Origin: Planctomycetota bacterium
GTDB lineage: Bacteria > Planctomycetota > Phycisphaerae > Phycisphaerales > SM1A02
DNA length: 23,465 bases
NCBI GenBank assembly: GCA_014381385.1
Contig: JACNLR010000056.1
Coordinates: forward strand, 1-23,465
Direction: 5' to 3'
Shown: piece after piece, positions 7,679 to 15,913 of the stretch
Layout of the letters: every line of letters starts with the position of its first letter
How positions within the stretch are numbered: the first letter of the stretch is position 1
Position numbers and translations under genes: made by a program
The notes under the pieces: model-generated
Database searches by the model: none
Told to the model about the DNA's origin: nothing
What the model saw: the letters and a program-made list of their open reading frames with translations, nothing else

Positions 7679-8734
7679 ATGTTCAACAAACGAAATGTAC
7701 TTCTCTTCCTCACTCTCACCACTTACTGCACTGCATCAACCTCGGTTTCGGCGCCGCCAAGATACAGAATTGATACCATTGTCAGCAAAAATACCCTTTC
7801 TGAGGATGAGAACAAGCGAATCAGTCAATATGCCGTCGGTTGGGCGGGCGCTCTTGATACTACGGACACGACGGAGTTGTTTGCAGCAAGGCAACGGCTC
7901 ATCGGACCGCTTGAAGCAGATGCCGAAATGTCACCTTATGTGCGATCAATTTATTGCAGCGGTGTGATGGAGGGAATAGAGCCTCTGCTTGATCCAGATA
8001 ACACGAACGAAATGGGGCTTGTAAACGCATTGCAGGTTTTGTCTGTTATTGGTACTGAACGAACTTCTCGTGTTTTACTTAACACTGCAGATAGTGAGGA
8101 CGAAAAACGAGACTCTGCAAGACTCTGGGCATCCATAGGTCTTGGGAAATCATTTACCGTTGGTGTCTTGCCACTGCGTAGAGTTAGGTCCGACGCTAAC
8201 CTTCTATCAAACTGTATCATCCGAGAGCCATCGTGGTTTGTCATCGCAGAACAATTTTCAGCGCTTGCAGCAATGCAGCAAACACCTAATCTAGACACGC
8301 CGGAACGGGAGAAACTTGGTGCGGAATCCCTAACACTACAGACAAGTTCGGTAACCTCGTTAATTAACTCCATACGTAAAACTGATGGGACTGACGAACG
8401 AATTCTTGCGCTTAGTGTTGTTCTTCCTTCAATCAGAATTCAACTTATAGATCCCGATTTAGATATTACGGCAAGAGACGTCTCTCAACGTGCTTTGGTT
8501 TCACCACTCTCTGATTTAGTAACTTTGGCTGTAGGGCAAGCTGAGTTAGTAAAAGATAATGAAATGTTGTTTAAGGCGTACGGGGAAACGATAAACATGG
8601 CGGGTCTTATCGTCGACCGAGAACTCGCACTTGCAGGCGACGACAGAGTGTCTCTTGGTGCCTATTGGAATGATGGGAATACGCTGGCAATTTCCAACCG
8701 CGTTGCGCAGTGGAAGAAGAATTCCAAGAACTAA
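7679..8734 (+). CDS. Secreted helical protein, unknown function
   Basis: A 351-residue protein. The ATG at 7679 is preceded by AAAGG (7667-7671) at 7-base spacing and opens a signal peptide (MFNKRNVLLFLTLTTYCTAS, cleavage probably after SVSA). The frame is open further upstream from 7592, but that part lacks a ribosome-binding site and would bury the signal peptide. The mature part is mostly alpha-helical, with segments such as GLVNALQVLSVIGTERTSRV and ARLWASIGLGKSF that suggest HEAT- or armadillo-like helical repeats. No catalytic motif is visible and I do not recognise the family. It ends 6 bp before the peptide-binding protein gene, so the two are probably co-transcribed. Confidence 0.82.
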   Translation: MFNKRNVLLFLTLTTYCTASTSVSAPPRYRIDTIVSKNTLSEDENKRISQYAVGWAGALDTTDTTELFAARQRLIGPLEADAEMSPYVRSIYCSGVMEGIEPLLDPDNTNEMGLVNALQVLSVIGTERTSRVLLNTADSEDEKRDSARLWASIGLGKSFTVGVLPLRRVRSDANLLSNCIIREPSWFVIAEQFSALAAMQQTPNLDTPEREKLGAESLTLQTSSVTSLINSIRKTDGTDERILALSVVLPSIRIQLIDPDLDITARDVSQRALVSPLSDLVTLAVGQAELVKDNEMLFKAYGETINMAGLIVDRELALAGDDRVSLGAYWNDGNTLAISNRVAQWKKNSKN

Positions 8735-8740
8735 TCTAGG

Positions 8741-10564
8741 GTGTATCGACTTCTACTCCCAGTCGCTTTTGTAGTTGCCGTAGTCGTTTGTGTTGTTGGT
8801 TTAGACAAAACAAAACCAAGAGCGGATTTTGTTTTTGTAAACAGGGGCGATGTTTTTACGCTTGATCCCCAAAGGATGAGTTGGTTAAACGATATGCAAA
8901 TTGCATATTGTCTGTACGAGGGTCTTGTTCGGTGGAACACAGTTGATTTTTCGATTGAATTAGCCGCAGCAGATAAACTTGATATTTCAGATGATGGCCT
9001 TGTCTACACTTTTCACATTCGCGATGATGCGATGTGGAGCAACGGCGCAAAGGTAACGGCACATGATTTTCGTTATGCTTGGATGCGTTTGCTAACTCCA
9101 GACACAGCGTCTGATTACTCAAACTTTTTTTATTCTATCAGGGGCGCAAAAGAGTTTTGGGATTTACGAACAGGGCAATTAAAAAACAAAACCATCCTTT
9201 CACTTGCGCAAATTTCGGCTTTGTTCAATGAGAGCGTTGGCATTAAAGTGATAGATCTCAAAACGATTCAAATAGAACTGGAAAAACCCGTCCCTTATTT
9301 TTTAGACCAACTTGCGCTTGCTGTTTGTAGCCCAGTGTACAAGCCTGCGGTTGAGGGGTGGTCGTTTGGTGAAAAAGCGGAACAGTCTTCTGTTGAAAAT
9401 GGTTGGTTTTCGGTGCAACCACCACCCATGTCAAACCGCGCTTGGATTTCCGTTGACGAAAACTCCGGAAGGATTAAACAACAATATTATTGGGCGAGGC
9501 CGGGCTCACTTGTAAGCAACGGTCCTTTTGTTTTAGAAGACTGGAGATACAAGCGTGATATGTGGCTTGTTCGTAATCCCTATTACCATTCGCCCGAACT
9601 AACTACGATCGACTCGATACAGGGAGTTACTATTTCAGATGCGAACACTTCAGTACTCGCCTTCGAGGGTGGGCAGGTTGATTGGTTGAATGGCGTTAAC
9701 GTTGACTACCAAGCAGACATGCTCAAGCAAAAAGCGGAGGGTAATCGAACAAATATCCACGCCTTTCCAACGTTTGGTACTGATTTTTTTTCATTTAATT
9801 GCAGACCAACCCTTTTGGATGGTTCGTTAAATCCCTTTTCTAGTGCCGGGGTTCGCAGAGCATTTGTTCTTGCAACCAACAGAGAATCCATCGTAACGCA
9901 TGCAACACGTTTACATGAACCAGTGGTAAACAGTTTTGTGCCACCAAATTCAATTGTTGGCTACGGCGCGGTGCATGGTCTTACATTTAACCCAAAGCGT
10001 GCTGTAGAGGAGTTGGCAATGGCTGGGTGGGTCGATAGGGATGGCGATGGTCGAGTTGAAGATGTTGACGGTAACGCGTTCCCCGCAATCGATTTGTTGT
10101 ACACAACAAACACTCCAAGATACAAGTGGGTTTCATTAGAACTTCGCGACCAGTGGGAAAAAACACTTGGCGTACCGGTTGAGTTGCGTGGAACCGACAA
10201 TAAATTTTTTAGCTCGGATTTGCACGCTGGTAACTTTATGGTTGCACGGGGAAGGTGGTACGGCGATTACGGAGACCCGACCACTTTCCTTGATGTGTTT
10301 CGTTCAGACAACGGGAATAATGATCGTGGTTACGTTAACCCTGCGATTGACTCCGCGCTTGATGCTGCTGCATCTGAACTAAATCCAGAGAAACGAATGG
10401 CGATGCTTCGAGATGTCGAAGAAAAACTGTTTACCGAGGAAGTCCCCATGGTGGTTATTTGCCAACTGTTGCAGTTGTATATGTACGACCCCAACTATGT
10501 TTCTGGTTTGACTTCTCATCCACGGCTCGTCCAGCACCTCTGGCGTGTTTCCCTCGAAGATTAA
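8741..10564 (+). CDS. Oligopeptide ABC transporter substrate-binding protein (SBP family 5)
   Basis: A 607-residue protein of the OppA/DppA class, which captures peptides outside the inner membrane and delivers them to an ABC permease. Start is GTG at 8741, giving an N-terminal membrane anchor or signal (MYRLLLPVAFVVAVVVCVVG). Family features follow: the opening FTLDPQRM...IAYCLYEGLVRW, the YTFHIRDDAMWSNGAKVTAHDF segment near residue 85, NGPFVLEDW and WLVRNPYYH near 260-285, the FSFNCRPTLL and VRRAFVLATNRESIV region near 350-385, and the conserved RGRWYGDYGDPTTFLD block near 500. The Cys in VVVCVV is not a good lipobox, so it may stay anchored by the N-terminal segment. The cognate permease gene candidate lies just downstream but on the opposite strand. 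Confidence 0.93.
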   Translation: MYRLLLPVAFVVAVVVCVVGLDKTKPRADFVFVNRGDVFTLDPQRMSWLNDMQIAYCLYEGLVRWNTVDFSIELAAADKLDISDDGLVYTFHIRDDAMWSNGAKVTAHDFRYAWMRLLTPDTASDYSNFFYSIRGAKEFWDLRTGQLKNKTILSLAQISALFNESVGIKVIDLKTIQIELEKPVPYFLDQLALAVCSPVYKPAVEGWSFGEKAEQSSVENGWFSVQPPPMSNRAWISVDENSGRIKQQYYWARPGSLVSNGPFVLEDWRYKRDMWLVRNPYYHSPELTTIDSIQGVTISDANTSVLAFEGGQVDWLNGVNVDYQADMLKQKAEGNRTNIHAFPTFGTDFFSFNCRPTLLDGSLNPFSSAGVRRAFVLATNRESIVTHATRLHEPVVNSFVPPNSIVGYGAVHGLTFNPKRAVEELAMAGWVDRDGDGRVEDVDGNAFPAIDLLYTTNTPRYKWVSLELRDQWEKTLGVPVELRGTDNKFFSSDLHAGNFMVARGRWYGDYGDPTTFLDVFRSDNGNNDRGYVNPAIDSALDAAASELNPEKRMAMLRDVEEKLFTEEVPMVVICQLLQLYMYDPNYVSGLTSHPRLVQHLWRVSLED

Positions 10565-10592
10565 TCACCCCGCGGGTCGTTTAGTTTTGTCG

Positions 10593-11555
10593 CTAGGCTG
10601 GTCGTGGGTCGAGAAAGCGGTAAAGAACGTCTACCGCAAGGTTAAAAAGGACAAGGAGGACAGAGTACACCAGAACTATACCCATGAGCACGGTAATGTC
10701 TTTGCCAAGCACGGCGTCAACGAAGTGCGTTCCGATTCCTGGTATTGCAAATACTTTTTCAATGACAAATGAACCAGTCATAGCGGCGGCTGTTGCCGGT
10801 CCGAGGTAACTCAAAACCGGAAGAAATGCATTCTTCATAGCGTGTTTTAACACAATCTTTGTCTCTGAAACACCCTTCGCTCTTGCTGTGCGTATGTGAT
10901 CACTGCGTAACTGTTCCACCATTCCGGTCTTTGTGAGTTGTGCAATGTATGCCGCAAATGGAAGACTCAGTGCAATCGATGGCAAAACCAAGTGGCTCCA
11001 AGTACCCCACCCGCTTATTGGAAACCAGCGCAGCCAAAATGCAAAGACGATTAAAAGCGATACACCGATGACGAACGATGGCAAACTAATCCCAATAATT
11101 GCCACAGAAAAAGACACGCCCTCTAACCAAGAGCGCGGTTTTATGGCACTCAGCACGCCGGCTGTTAGTCCAATAATGAGAGCAAGAAGAATTGCACATA
11201 ATCCAATGGTCATCGAGATGGGGAGTTGCGCAATTAAAATATCGTTGACCGTCCAGTTTTCGTGGCGTAAACTTGGACCCAAATCAAAGACCGGACCGTC
11301 GCGCTCTCCCGCAACAAAGGAAAGTCCAGATGCTTTCCAAATATAGTCGCCATAAAAAGCCCAAGGGTCGTCTAAATTATATTGCGCTTGCATTTGTTCA
11401 ATAACTTCTTGCGGTGGGCGGCGCCCCTCCTTCTCAAGCGGGTTTCCCGGAATTTGCCACGCGAGTAAAAATGTAATTGTGTAGACGGCAAATAAAATGA
11501 AGGGCAACTGTACAAGCCGCCATGCAATCATTTTGGATAGTCGCCCTTGGCTCAT
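10593..11555 (-). CDS. Oligopeptide ABC transporter permease, OppB/DppB type
   Basis: A 320-residue inner-membrane permease. It has an N-terminal segment (LVQLPFILFAVYTITFLLAW) followed by the IPGNPL motif typical of OppB/DppB, a periplasmic insertion at about 45-105, then five further hydrophobic segments. The EAA loop that contacts the ATPase is at about residues 220-245 (RTARAKG...HAMKNAFLPVL). The C-terminus, FLDPRP, is also typical. Its ATG follows the enolase TAG without any spacer (TAGATG), so it probably depends on enolase translation. Its partner permease (OppC) and ATPases (OppD, OppF) are not in the window. It converges on the binding-protein gene with 28 bp between them. Confidence 0.95.
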   Translation of the reverse strand: MSQGRLSKMIAWRLVQLPFILFAVYTITFLLAWQIPGNPLEKEGRRPPQEVIEQMQAQYNLDDPWAFYGDYIWKASGLSFVAGERDGPVFDLGPSLRHENWTVNDILIAQLPISMTIGLCAILLALIIGLTAGVLSAIKPRSWLEGVSFSVAIIGISLPSFVIGVSLLIVFAFWLRWFPISGWGTWSHLVLPSIALSLPFAAYIAQLTKTGMVEQLRSDHIRTARAKGVSETKIVLKHAMKNAFLPVLSYLGPATAAAMTGSFVIEKVFAIPGIGTHFVDAVLGKDITVLMGIVLVYSVLLVLFNLAVDVLYRFLDPRPA

Positions 11556-12836
11556 CTACACACCATACTGTGCATTATTACCGAGTTGCTCCGCAATGCG
11601 TATGAGTTGATTGTATTTAGCGGTTCGGTCGCTTCTGCAAGGTGCACCGGTTTTAATTTGTCCGCAACTTGTTGCTACCGAAATATCTGCAATCGTTGTG
11701 TCTTCCGTTTCACCGCTTCGGTGGCTCAACACCGCGGAGTAGTTATTCTCGTGTGCCATTTTCACCGCCGCAAATGTTTCGGTAAGGGTGCCAATTTGGT
11801 TGACCTTAATCAATATGGAATTTGCACACCCATCGGTAATTCCCTGTTCAAGAAACACTGGATTCGTCACAAATAAATCGTCACCAACGAGCTGTATTTT
11901 GTCGCCGAGCCGTTGCGTTAGCTTCTTCCAACCGCTCCAATCGTCTTCACCTAAGCCGTCTTCAATCGAACGAATTGGATACCGATTGCACCAGTCCGCC
12001 CACAGGTCAATCATGTCGTCCGCAGAAACAACTTTTTCAGGAGCGCTGCTAAAGAAACAGTAGCCCTCCTTGCCAAGTTTTCTAGCCTCTGAGACAAGTT
12101 CGCTTGTTGCGGGATCAAGGGCTACAAAAATCTGCTCGCCCCATGTGTACCCTGATTTGTCCACCGCCTCTTCGATGACACGCAGGGCATCTTCGTTATC
12201 TGCTAAGTCGGGGGCAAAACCACCCTCGTCACCCACCGCTGTTGACATATTTCGGTCATGGAGTACACCCTTTAGTGTGTGGTAAATCTCTACAGCAGCG
12301 CGAAGCCCATCCCCAAAAGTGTCAAAGCCCCAAGGTTGAATCATAAACTCTTGAAAATCTACGGTGTTGTCTGCGTGTTTTCCGCCATTTAGAATATTAA
12401 ACATTGGAACAGGCATGCAATTTGATTCGGGATTGAAGTAGGTATAAAGCGGCAAGCCCAACGCGTTTGCTGCGGCGTGGGCTGTAGCCATCGATACTCC
12501 AAGAAGTGCATTTGCCCCAAGGTTTCCTTTGTTTTGCGTTCCGTCGAGTGCAATCATCGTTGTGTCGACCGACTCTTGGTCAAGTGCGTCAAGGCCAACT
12601 ACGGCAGATGCAATTTCGGAGTCTATGTTGTGCACCGCTTTACTCACACCCCTTCCGCACCAGAGGGGTCCGCCGTCCCTGAGTTCGACGGCCTCGTTTT
12701 CGCCTGTACTTGCCCCACTTGGAACAGCGGCTCTTCCAAATACGCCATTTTCAAGGTGTACATCGCACTCGAGCGTGGGGTTTCCCCTTGAATCGAGTAT
12801 TTGCCGAGCATGAATTTTGGAAATTGTTGTGCGCAT
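11556..12836 (-). CDS. eno: Enolase (phosphopyruvate hydratase)
   Basis: A 426-residue glycolytic enzyme that interconverts 2-phosphoglycerate and phosphoenolpyruvate with Mg2+. Full-length and intact: ARQILDSRGNPT near residue 10, the mobile loop SGASTGENEAVELRDG near 40, VGDEGGFAPDL with the catalytic Glu, the metal-ligand segments FVALDPATSE, SIEDGLGEDDW and QLVGDDLFVTNP, then the signature ILIKVNQIGTLTET with the catalytic Lys, and SHRSGETEDTTIAD. The ATG at 12836 has a good Shine-Dalgarno AAGGA (12846-12842) five bases upstream. It diverges from the zinc-ribbon gene across 40 bp and is directly followed by the peptide permease gene. Confidence 0.99.
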   Translation of the reverse strand: MRTTISKIHARQILDSRGNPTLECDVHLENGVFGRAAVPSGASTGENEAVELRDGGPLWCGRGVSKAVHNIDSEIASAVVGLDALDQESVDTTMIALDGTQNKGNLGANALLGVSMATAHAAANALGLPLYTYFNPESNCMPVPMFNILNGGKHADNTVDFQEFMIQPWGFDTFGDGLRAAVEIYHTLKGVLHDRNMSTAVGDEGGFAPDLADNEDALRVIEEAVDKSGYTWGEQIFVALDPATSELVSEARKLGKEGYCFFSSAPEKVVSADDMIDLWADWCNRYPIRSIEDGLGEDDWSGWKKLTQRLGDKIQLVGDDLFVTNPVFLEQGITDGCANSILIKVNQIGTLTETFAAVKMAHENNYSAVLSHRSGETEDTTIADISVATSCGQIKTGAPCRSDRTAKYNQLIRIAEQLGNNAQYGV

Positions 12837-12841
12837 TGAAG

Positions 12842-12846
12842 TCCTT
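12842..12846 (-). promoter_or_regulatory. Shine-Dalgarno AAGGA of eno
   Basis: AAGGA on the minus strand, five bases before the enolase ATG. It is one of the few clear ribosome-binding sites in the window and fixes the enolase start. Confidence 0.6.
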
Positions 12847-12876
12847 CTGTTGAAAATGGAATCATACTATAGGTAC

Positions 12877-13332
12877 ATGAACGAAGCTAAGGAAAAACAG
12901 ATAACACTATCATTTCTCGCGGAGTACGACGGCCCTTGCCCACATTGTGGGTTTCATTTGAAGTATCCCCAAGCAGATACGTGTTCGGAATGCGGCCGTT
13001 CATTGAAACTTGCGTTGCACAAACGCTTTTCCTGCTCTTCGTGGCTTTTGTTTATGTTTGGGATAATTGCCACTATCGGCGTGTGTATCGATCAGGCTGG
13101 GCTCTTTTTTGCTGCGAGCTTCTATCGGGGTGCGCCCCTTATGTGGAAGTGGATTCTGCCAGAGCTTATCCTTATTGCTTTATTGATAGGAACGCTTATA
13201 GTTTGGTGGAAACTCAAGGCGTGGGCGATGGAACTACGGTCGCCCATCAAAGCATGTATTGGAATTGTAGGGATTCTTATGCCGATATTTTGGTTTAACG
13301 TGCTCTACTTGTTATTTGTAATCACATTTTGA
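12877..13332 (+). CDS. Zinc-ribbon membrane protein, unknown function
   Basis: A 151-residue protein if translated from the ATG at 12877; an ATG at 12856 (seven residues longer) is also possible. The N-terminal cytoplasmic part carries a four-cysteine zinc ribbon, CPHCG at 21-25 and CSECG at 36-40. Three hydrophobic segments follow: about 49-75 (WLLFMFGIIATIGVCI...), about 92-112 (WILPELILIALLIGTLIVWW) and about 125-150 (ACIGIVGILMPIFWF...). Small proteins with such a CPxCG...CxECG ribbon fused to a few membrane helices are frequent in planctomycetes, but I know of no function. Its 3' end overlaps the convergent dehydrogenase gene by 11 bp. The divergent spacing from eno leaves little room for separate promoters. 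Confidence 0.8.
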   Translation: MNEAKEKQITLSFLAEYDGPCPHCGFHLKYPQADTCSECGRSLKLALHKRFSCSSWLLFMFGIIATIGVCIDQAGLFFAASFYRGAPLMWKWILPELILIALLIGTLIVWWKLKAWAMELRSPIKACIGIVGILMPIFWFNVLYLLFVITF

Positions 13333-14260
13333 CTTCGAACGTTGGATGCTCCCCGCGCAAGACCGCAACTATGTCTTTTACAACCCAGCCCATGTTTTCT
13401 GTGGCGGTAGTTGTCTTGCATGCAATGTGGGGATACAGCGTTGCGTTTGGCACATGTAAAAGTGGGTACTCGGGTGTAATCGGTTCTGGGTCGTGCACAT
13501 CGAGAACTGCTTTTGCGCCATCTGCTTGTTGCAAAAATTCTGCAAGTGCGTACGCGTCAACAACAAACCCACGAGAAGCGTTTATGAACAGTACGTTTGA
13601 TTTCATTTGACGGTACATTGCTGCATTGCAAAGGTGTTTGTTTTCTTTTCGGCCGTCTACGTGTACTGAAACAACATCACTCTCAAAAAGAAGCTGCTCT
13701 ACGCCAACGGAAACGCAACCATGCGATTCGTCCATATTCAACAAGTCATTGTACAGCACTGTAAAACCCAGTGATTTTAGAGTCTTTCCAAGTCGGCTTC
13801 CAATTCTTCCAAAGCCAATAATGCCAACCGTTGTTTCTGGAAACTCCCTCTTTGTCACCGATGCTTCTCGAAGTGTGTTCCATTCTTTTTGGTTCATAGA
13901 ACCCGTTACTTCTTTCAGCGTTCGCAAGCCAGAAAGCATCGTCGCGAGAACAAACTCAACAACCGAATCGGTGTTTGACGCGGGCGTGTGCACAACTTTG
14001 ATGTTTCTATCGCTGCATGCTTTTAGGTCTATATTGTCAACTCCAGCACCCGCTCTTCCAATTACACTTAAATTGGGTGCTTCATTGAGCATCTCTTCGC
14101 TGACCTTTGTGTATGTTCTAATTGCAAGGCCTCGAGCCTGTGGCAGAAGCTCCTTAAAACGAAGTGAGTCTGCTGGGCAAATGTGTAACTCGCATCTTTC
14201 CGCTAACCAGTCACTACAAACCTGAGGAAGATTTTCAGTTTGTATGACAATTGGTTTCAT
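13322..14260 (-). CDS. D-isomer-specific 2-hydroxyacid dehydrogenase (SerA-like, short form)
   Basis: A 312-residue NAD-dependent dehydrogenase. The Rossmann motif GFGRIG is at 149-154, GRAGAGVDNID at 68-78, and the catalytic triad appears intact: Arg230 in NASRGFVVD, Glu259 in DVHDPEP and His278 in LYPHIACKT. The family includes 3-phosphoglycerate, glycerate, hydroxypyruvate and lactate dehydrogenases. This protein lacks the C-terminal ACT and intervening domains of long SerA. Sequence style (GAGVDNID, VHTPASNTDSVVEF) is close to phosphoglycerate dehydrogenase, so serine synthesis is the first guess, but the substrate cannot be fixed from sequence alone. It is the last gene of the long minus-strand run, 6 bp after ccsA, and overlaps the convergent zinc-ribbon gene by 11 bp. 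Confidence 0.93.
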   Translation of the reverse strand: MKPIVIQTENLPQVCSDWLAERCELHICPADSLRFKELLPQARGLAIRTYTKVSEEMLNEAPNLSVIGRAGAGVDNIDLKACSDRNIKVVHTPASNTDSVVEFVLATMLSGLRTLKEVTGSMNQKEWNTLREASVTKREFPETTVGIIGFGRIGSRLGKTLKSLGFTVLYNDLLNMDESHGCVSVGVEQLLFESDVVSVHVDGRKENKHLCNAAMYRQMKSNVLFINASRGFVVDAYALAEFLQQADGAKAVLDVHDPEPITPEYPLLHVPNATLYPHIACKTTTATENMGWVVKDIVAVLRGEHPTFEVKM

Positions 14261-14266
14261 GGAGTT

Positions 14267-15913
14267 TTACGCGTATGAGTGCAGGCCAGATATTGTAAAG
14301 TTAATGATAATCCAGTTGAAGAGCATCACGGCACAGCCAATCAACGCAAGCCATGCGGTCCAAAAGCCTTTGTCTTTGACCTTCAATCTTGTATGTATTA
14401 ACACGACGAAAATTAAGAACGTGTTTAGTGCAAACACCTCTTTTGGATCCCACCCCCATGGTCTGCCCCACGAATGATCCGCCCAAATTGCGCCCATTAC
14501 AATTCCCGCCCACAAAATAATGAATGACAATTCAACAAGGATCATCGTTGCGCCATCTAGCACTGAACCAATATTTGAGACACTTTTTTTGTGTGCTGGC
14601 CTCACTTCAACTACGGAAGCGATGCCGCCTGCACGAGCATAATCGTCTTTTCCGTCCAAACCCTTGCATTTTTGCAGCATTCGCCTGATTAAATACAACG
14701 CCCCAGAAACCGCTGCAACAAAAATTAAGCAATACGAGAAAATAATAAAATTCACATGTATGTAAAGCCAAACATCGTGAAGTACTGGCATCATGTTGGA
14801 TATGTGCGGATTAAGTTCAAGGGGATAAAGTCGCACTGCTAAAAGTGCGACCATCGCTGCAATTGAGGCGCCAGTTGCAAATATATATTTTGTAGATGAC
14901 TTTCTAAAAAAGTATTCCATGAGAAGAGCGAAGAGTGCACCCATCCACGCGGCGGTTGTTATCGCTTCAAACATGTTTGTGTTGGGGTATCTTCCAGAAA
15001 CATACCATCGCCAAAAAACAGCCGTTGTGTTAAGCAACACCGCAAGTGTGAAAACGGCTAAACCGAGCTTCCCAATTCGGTTAAACCTATAGACGAACGC
15101 CATGAGAAGCAACACGGTGCTTACGAGATAGAGGAGCCAGATGCTTGTAAAGTTACCCATGCGAAAGTAAAAACTCTCGAGCTTTAGCTTGCTTGCCTTT
15201 GGATATATGTCTCCACTCTTGCCAAGTGCGGGCAGCAACTGTGCCAAGAGTTTTAATTGCTCGTTTACCTGATTCGCGTCACCGTTTCTCCAAGCATCTG
15301 CCATTGTTGTCCAAGAAGTGACAATGTCTGGATTAATCGAATCGTCCATTGTTGTCCACTCCTCATTAAAGGAGCCGCTTTTGGGTGGGACAATCTTAAG
15401 TACGCGCCAGAGATTTTGCGGATCACTCGCTGCAATTGCACTGTCAATAGTCTCTACAGGAACAGCAAATCGGCGGACATCTTGGCGTAGATTATTCAGA
15501 AGCGCGCGAACCTCGGGCAAAAGAAGCGTTTCGCGTGAGACGAGACCTGTCTTCATAAAGGAATCGGTGCGCTCTTTTACCGATTGTTCTTGGGTGTTGA
15601 GTTCTCCAATAATTGCAGCACGGAGTCCCTTGTGTTTTACAAAAATTATCGGTTCGCCAAAATAGCGTTCTGGTCTAATAAGCAAATCAAAATATGTAAA
15701 CGTTGATTCTTGCGAGTCAAATTTTCGAGGACCAAAGATGTGTGGCATGAACGAACGAGCAAATGTCTCAAATGATTTAACACGACCGTTTGTAAAAACA
15801 GCAACGCTATCGCTCCATGGTTTCATGTCAACCTGTGATTCAAACTTTGTTGCGTCTTGAGAAAACACGCTGCAAGTTACAGCAAGTACGAATATCGAGA
15901 GTATGTACTTCAT
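14267..15913 (-). CDS. ccsA: Cytochrome c biogenesis protein CcsA with a long N-terminal extracytoplasmic domain
   Basis: A 548-residue protein. The C-terminal half (about 255-545) has eight hydrophobic segments and the haem-handling WWD motif WGRPWGWDPKE at 482-492, with candidate haem-ligand histidines at about 379 or 386 (HDVWLYIH) and 507 (HTRL). This is the CcsA/CcmC/CcmF family, which in System II exports haem and ligates it to apocytochrome c together with ResB. The N-terminal half is unusual: a signal peptide (MKYILSIFVLAVTCSVFS) and about 240 soluble residues containing FETFARSFMPHIFG and a LLIRPERYFGEPIIFV segment. Such extended CcsA forms are, from memory, seen in Bacteroidetes and planctomycetes. 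Its ATG overlaps the resB stop by 4 bp (ATGA), and the serA-like gene follows after 6 bp. Confidence 0.94.
   Translation of the reverse strand: MKYILSIFVLAVTCSVFSQDATKFESQVDMKPWSDSVAVFTNGRVKSFETFARSFMPHIFGPRKFDSQESTFTYFDLLIRPERYFGEPIIFVKHKGLRAAIIGELNTQEQSVKERTDSFMKTGLVSRETLLLPEVRALLNNLRQDVRRFAVPVETIDSAIAASDPQNLWRVLKIVPPKSGSFNEEWTTMDDSINPDIVTSWTTMADAWRNGDANQVNEQLKLLAQLLPALGKSGDIYPKASKLKLESFYFRMGNFTSIWLLYLVSTVLLLMAFVYRFNRIGKLGLAVFTLAVLLNTTAVFWRWYVSGRYPNTNMFEAITTAAWMGALFALLMEYFFRKSSTKYIFATGASIAAMVALLAVRLYPLELNPHISNMMPVLHDVWLYIHVNFIIFSYCLIFVAAVSGALYLIRRMLQKCKGLDGKDDYARAGGIASVVEVRPAHKKSVSNIGSVLDGATMILVELSFIILWAGIVMGAIWADHSWGRPWGWDPKEVFALNTFLIFVVLIHTRLKVKDKGFWTAWLALIGCAVMLFNWIIINFTISGLHSYA

Noticed and set aside
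10569..10576. CCCGCGGG palindrome between the two convergent peptide-transport genes as a bidirectional terminator
   Set aside because: It has no loop and no proper T-run on either side.
13626..14225. Open frame of 199 codons on the plus strand
   Set aside because: It is antisense to the 2-hydroxyacid dehydrogenase and its Ser/Thr/Arg-rich translation is typical of a shadow frame.
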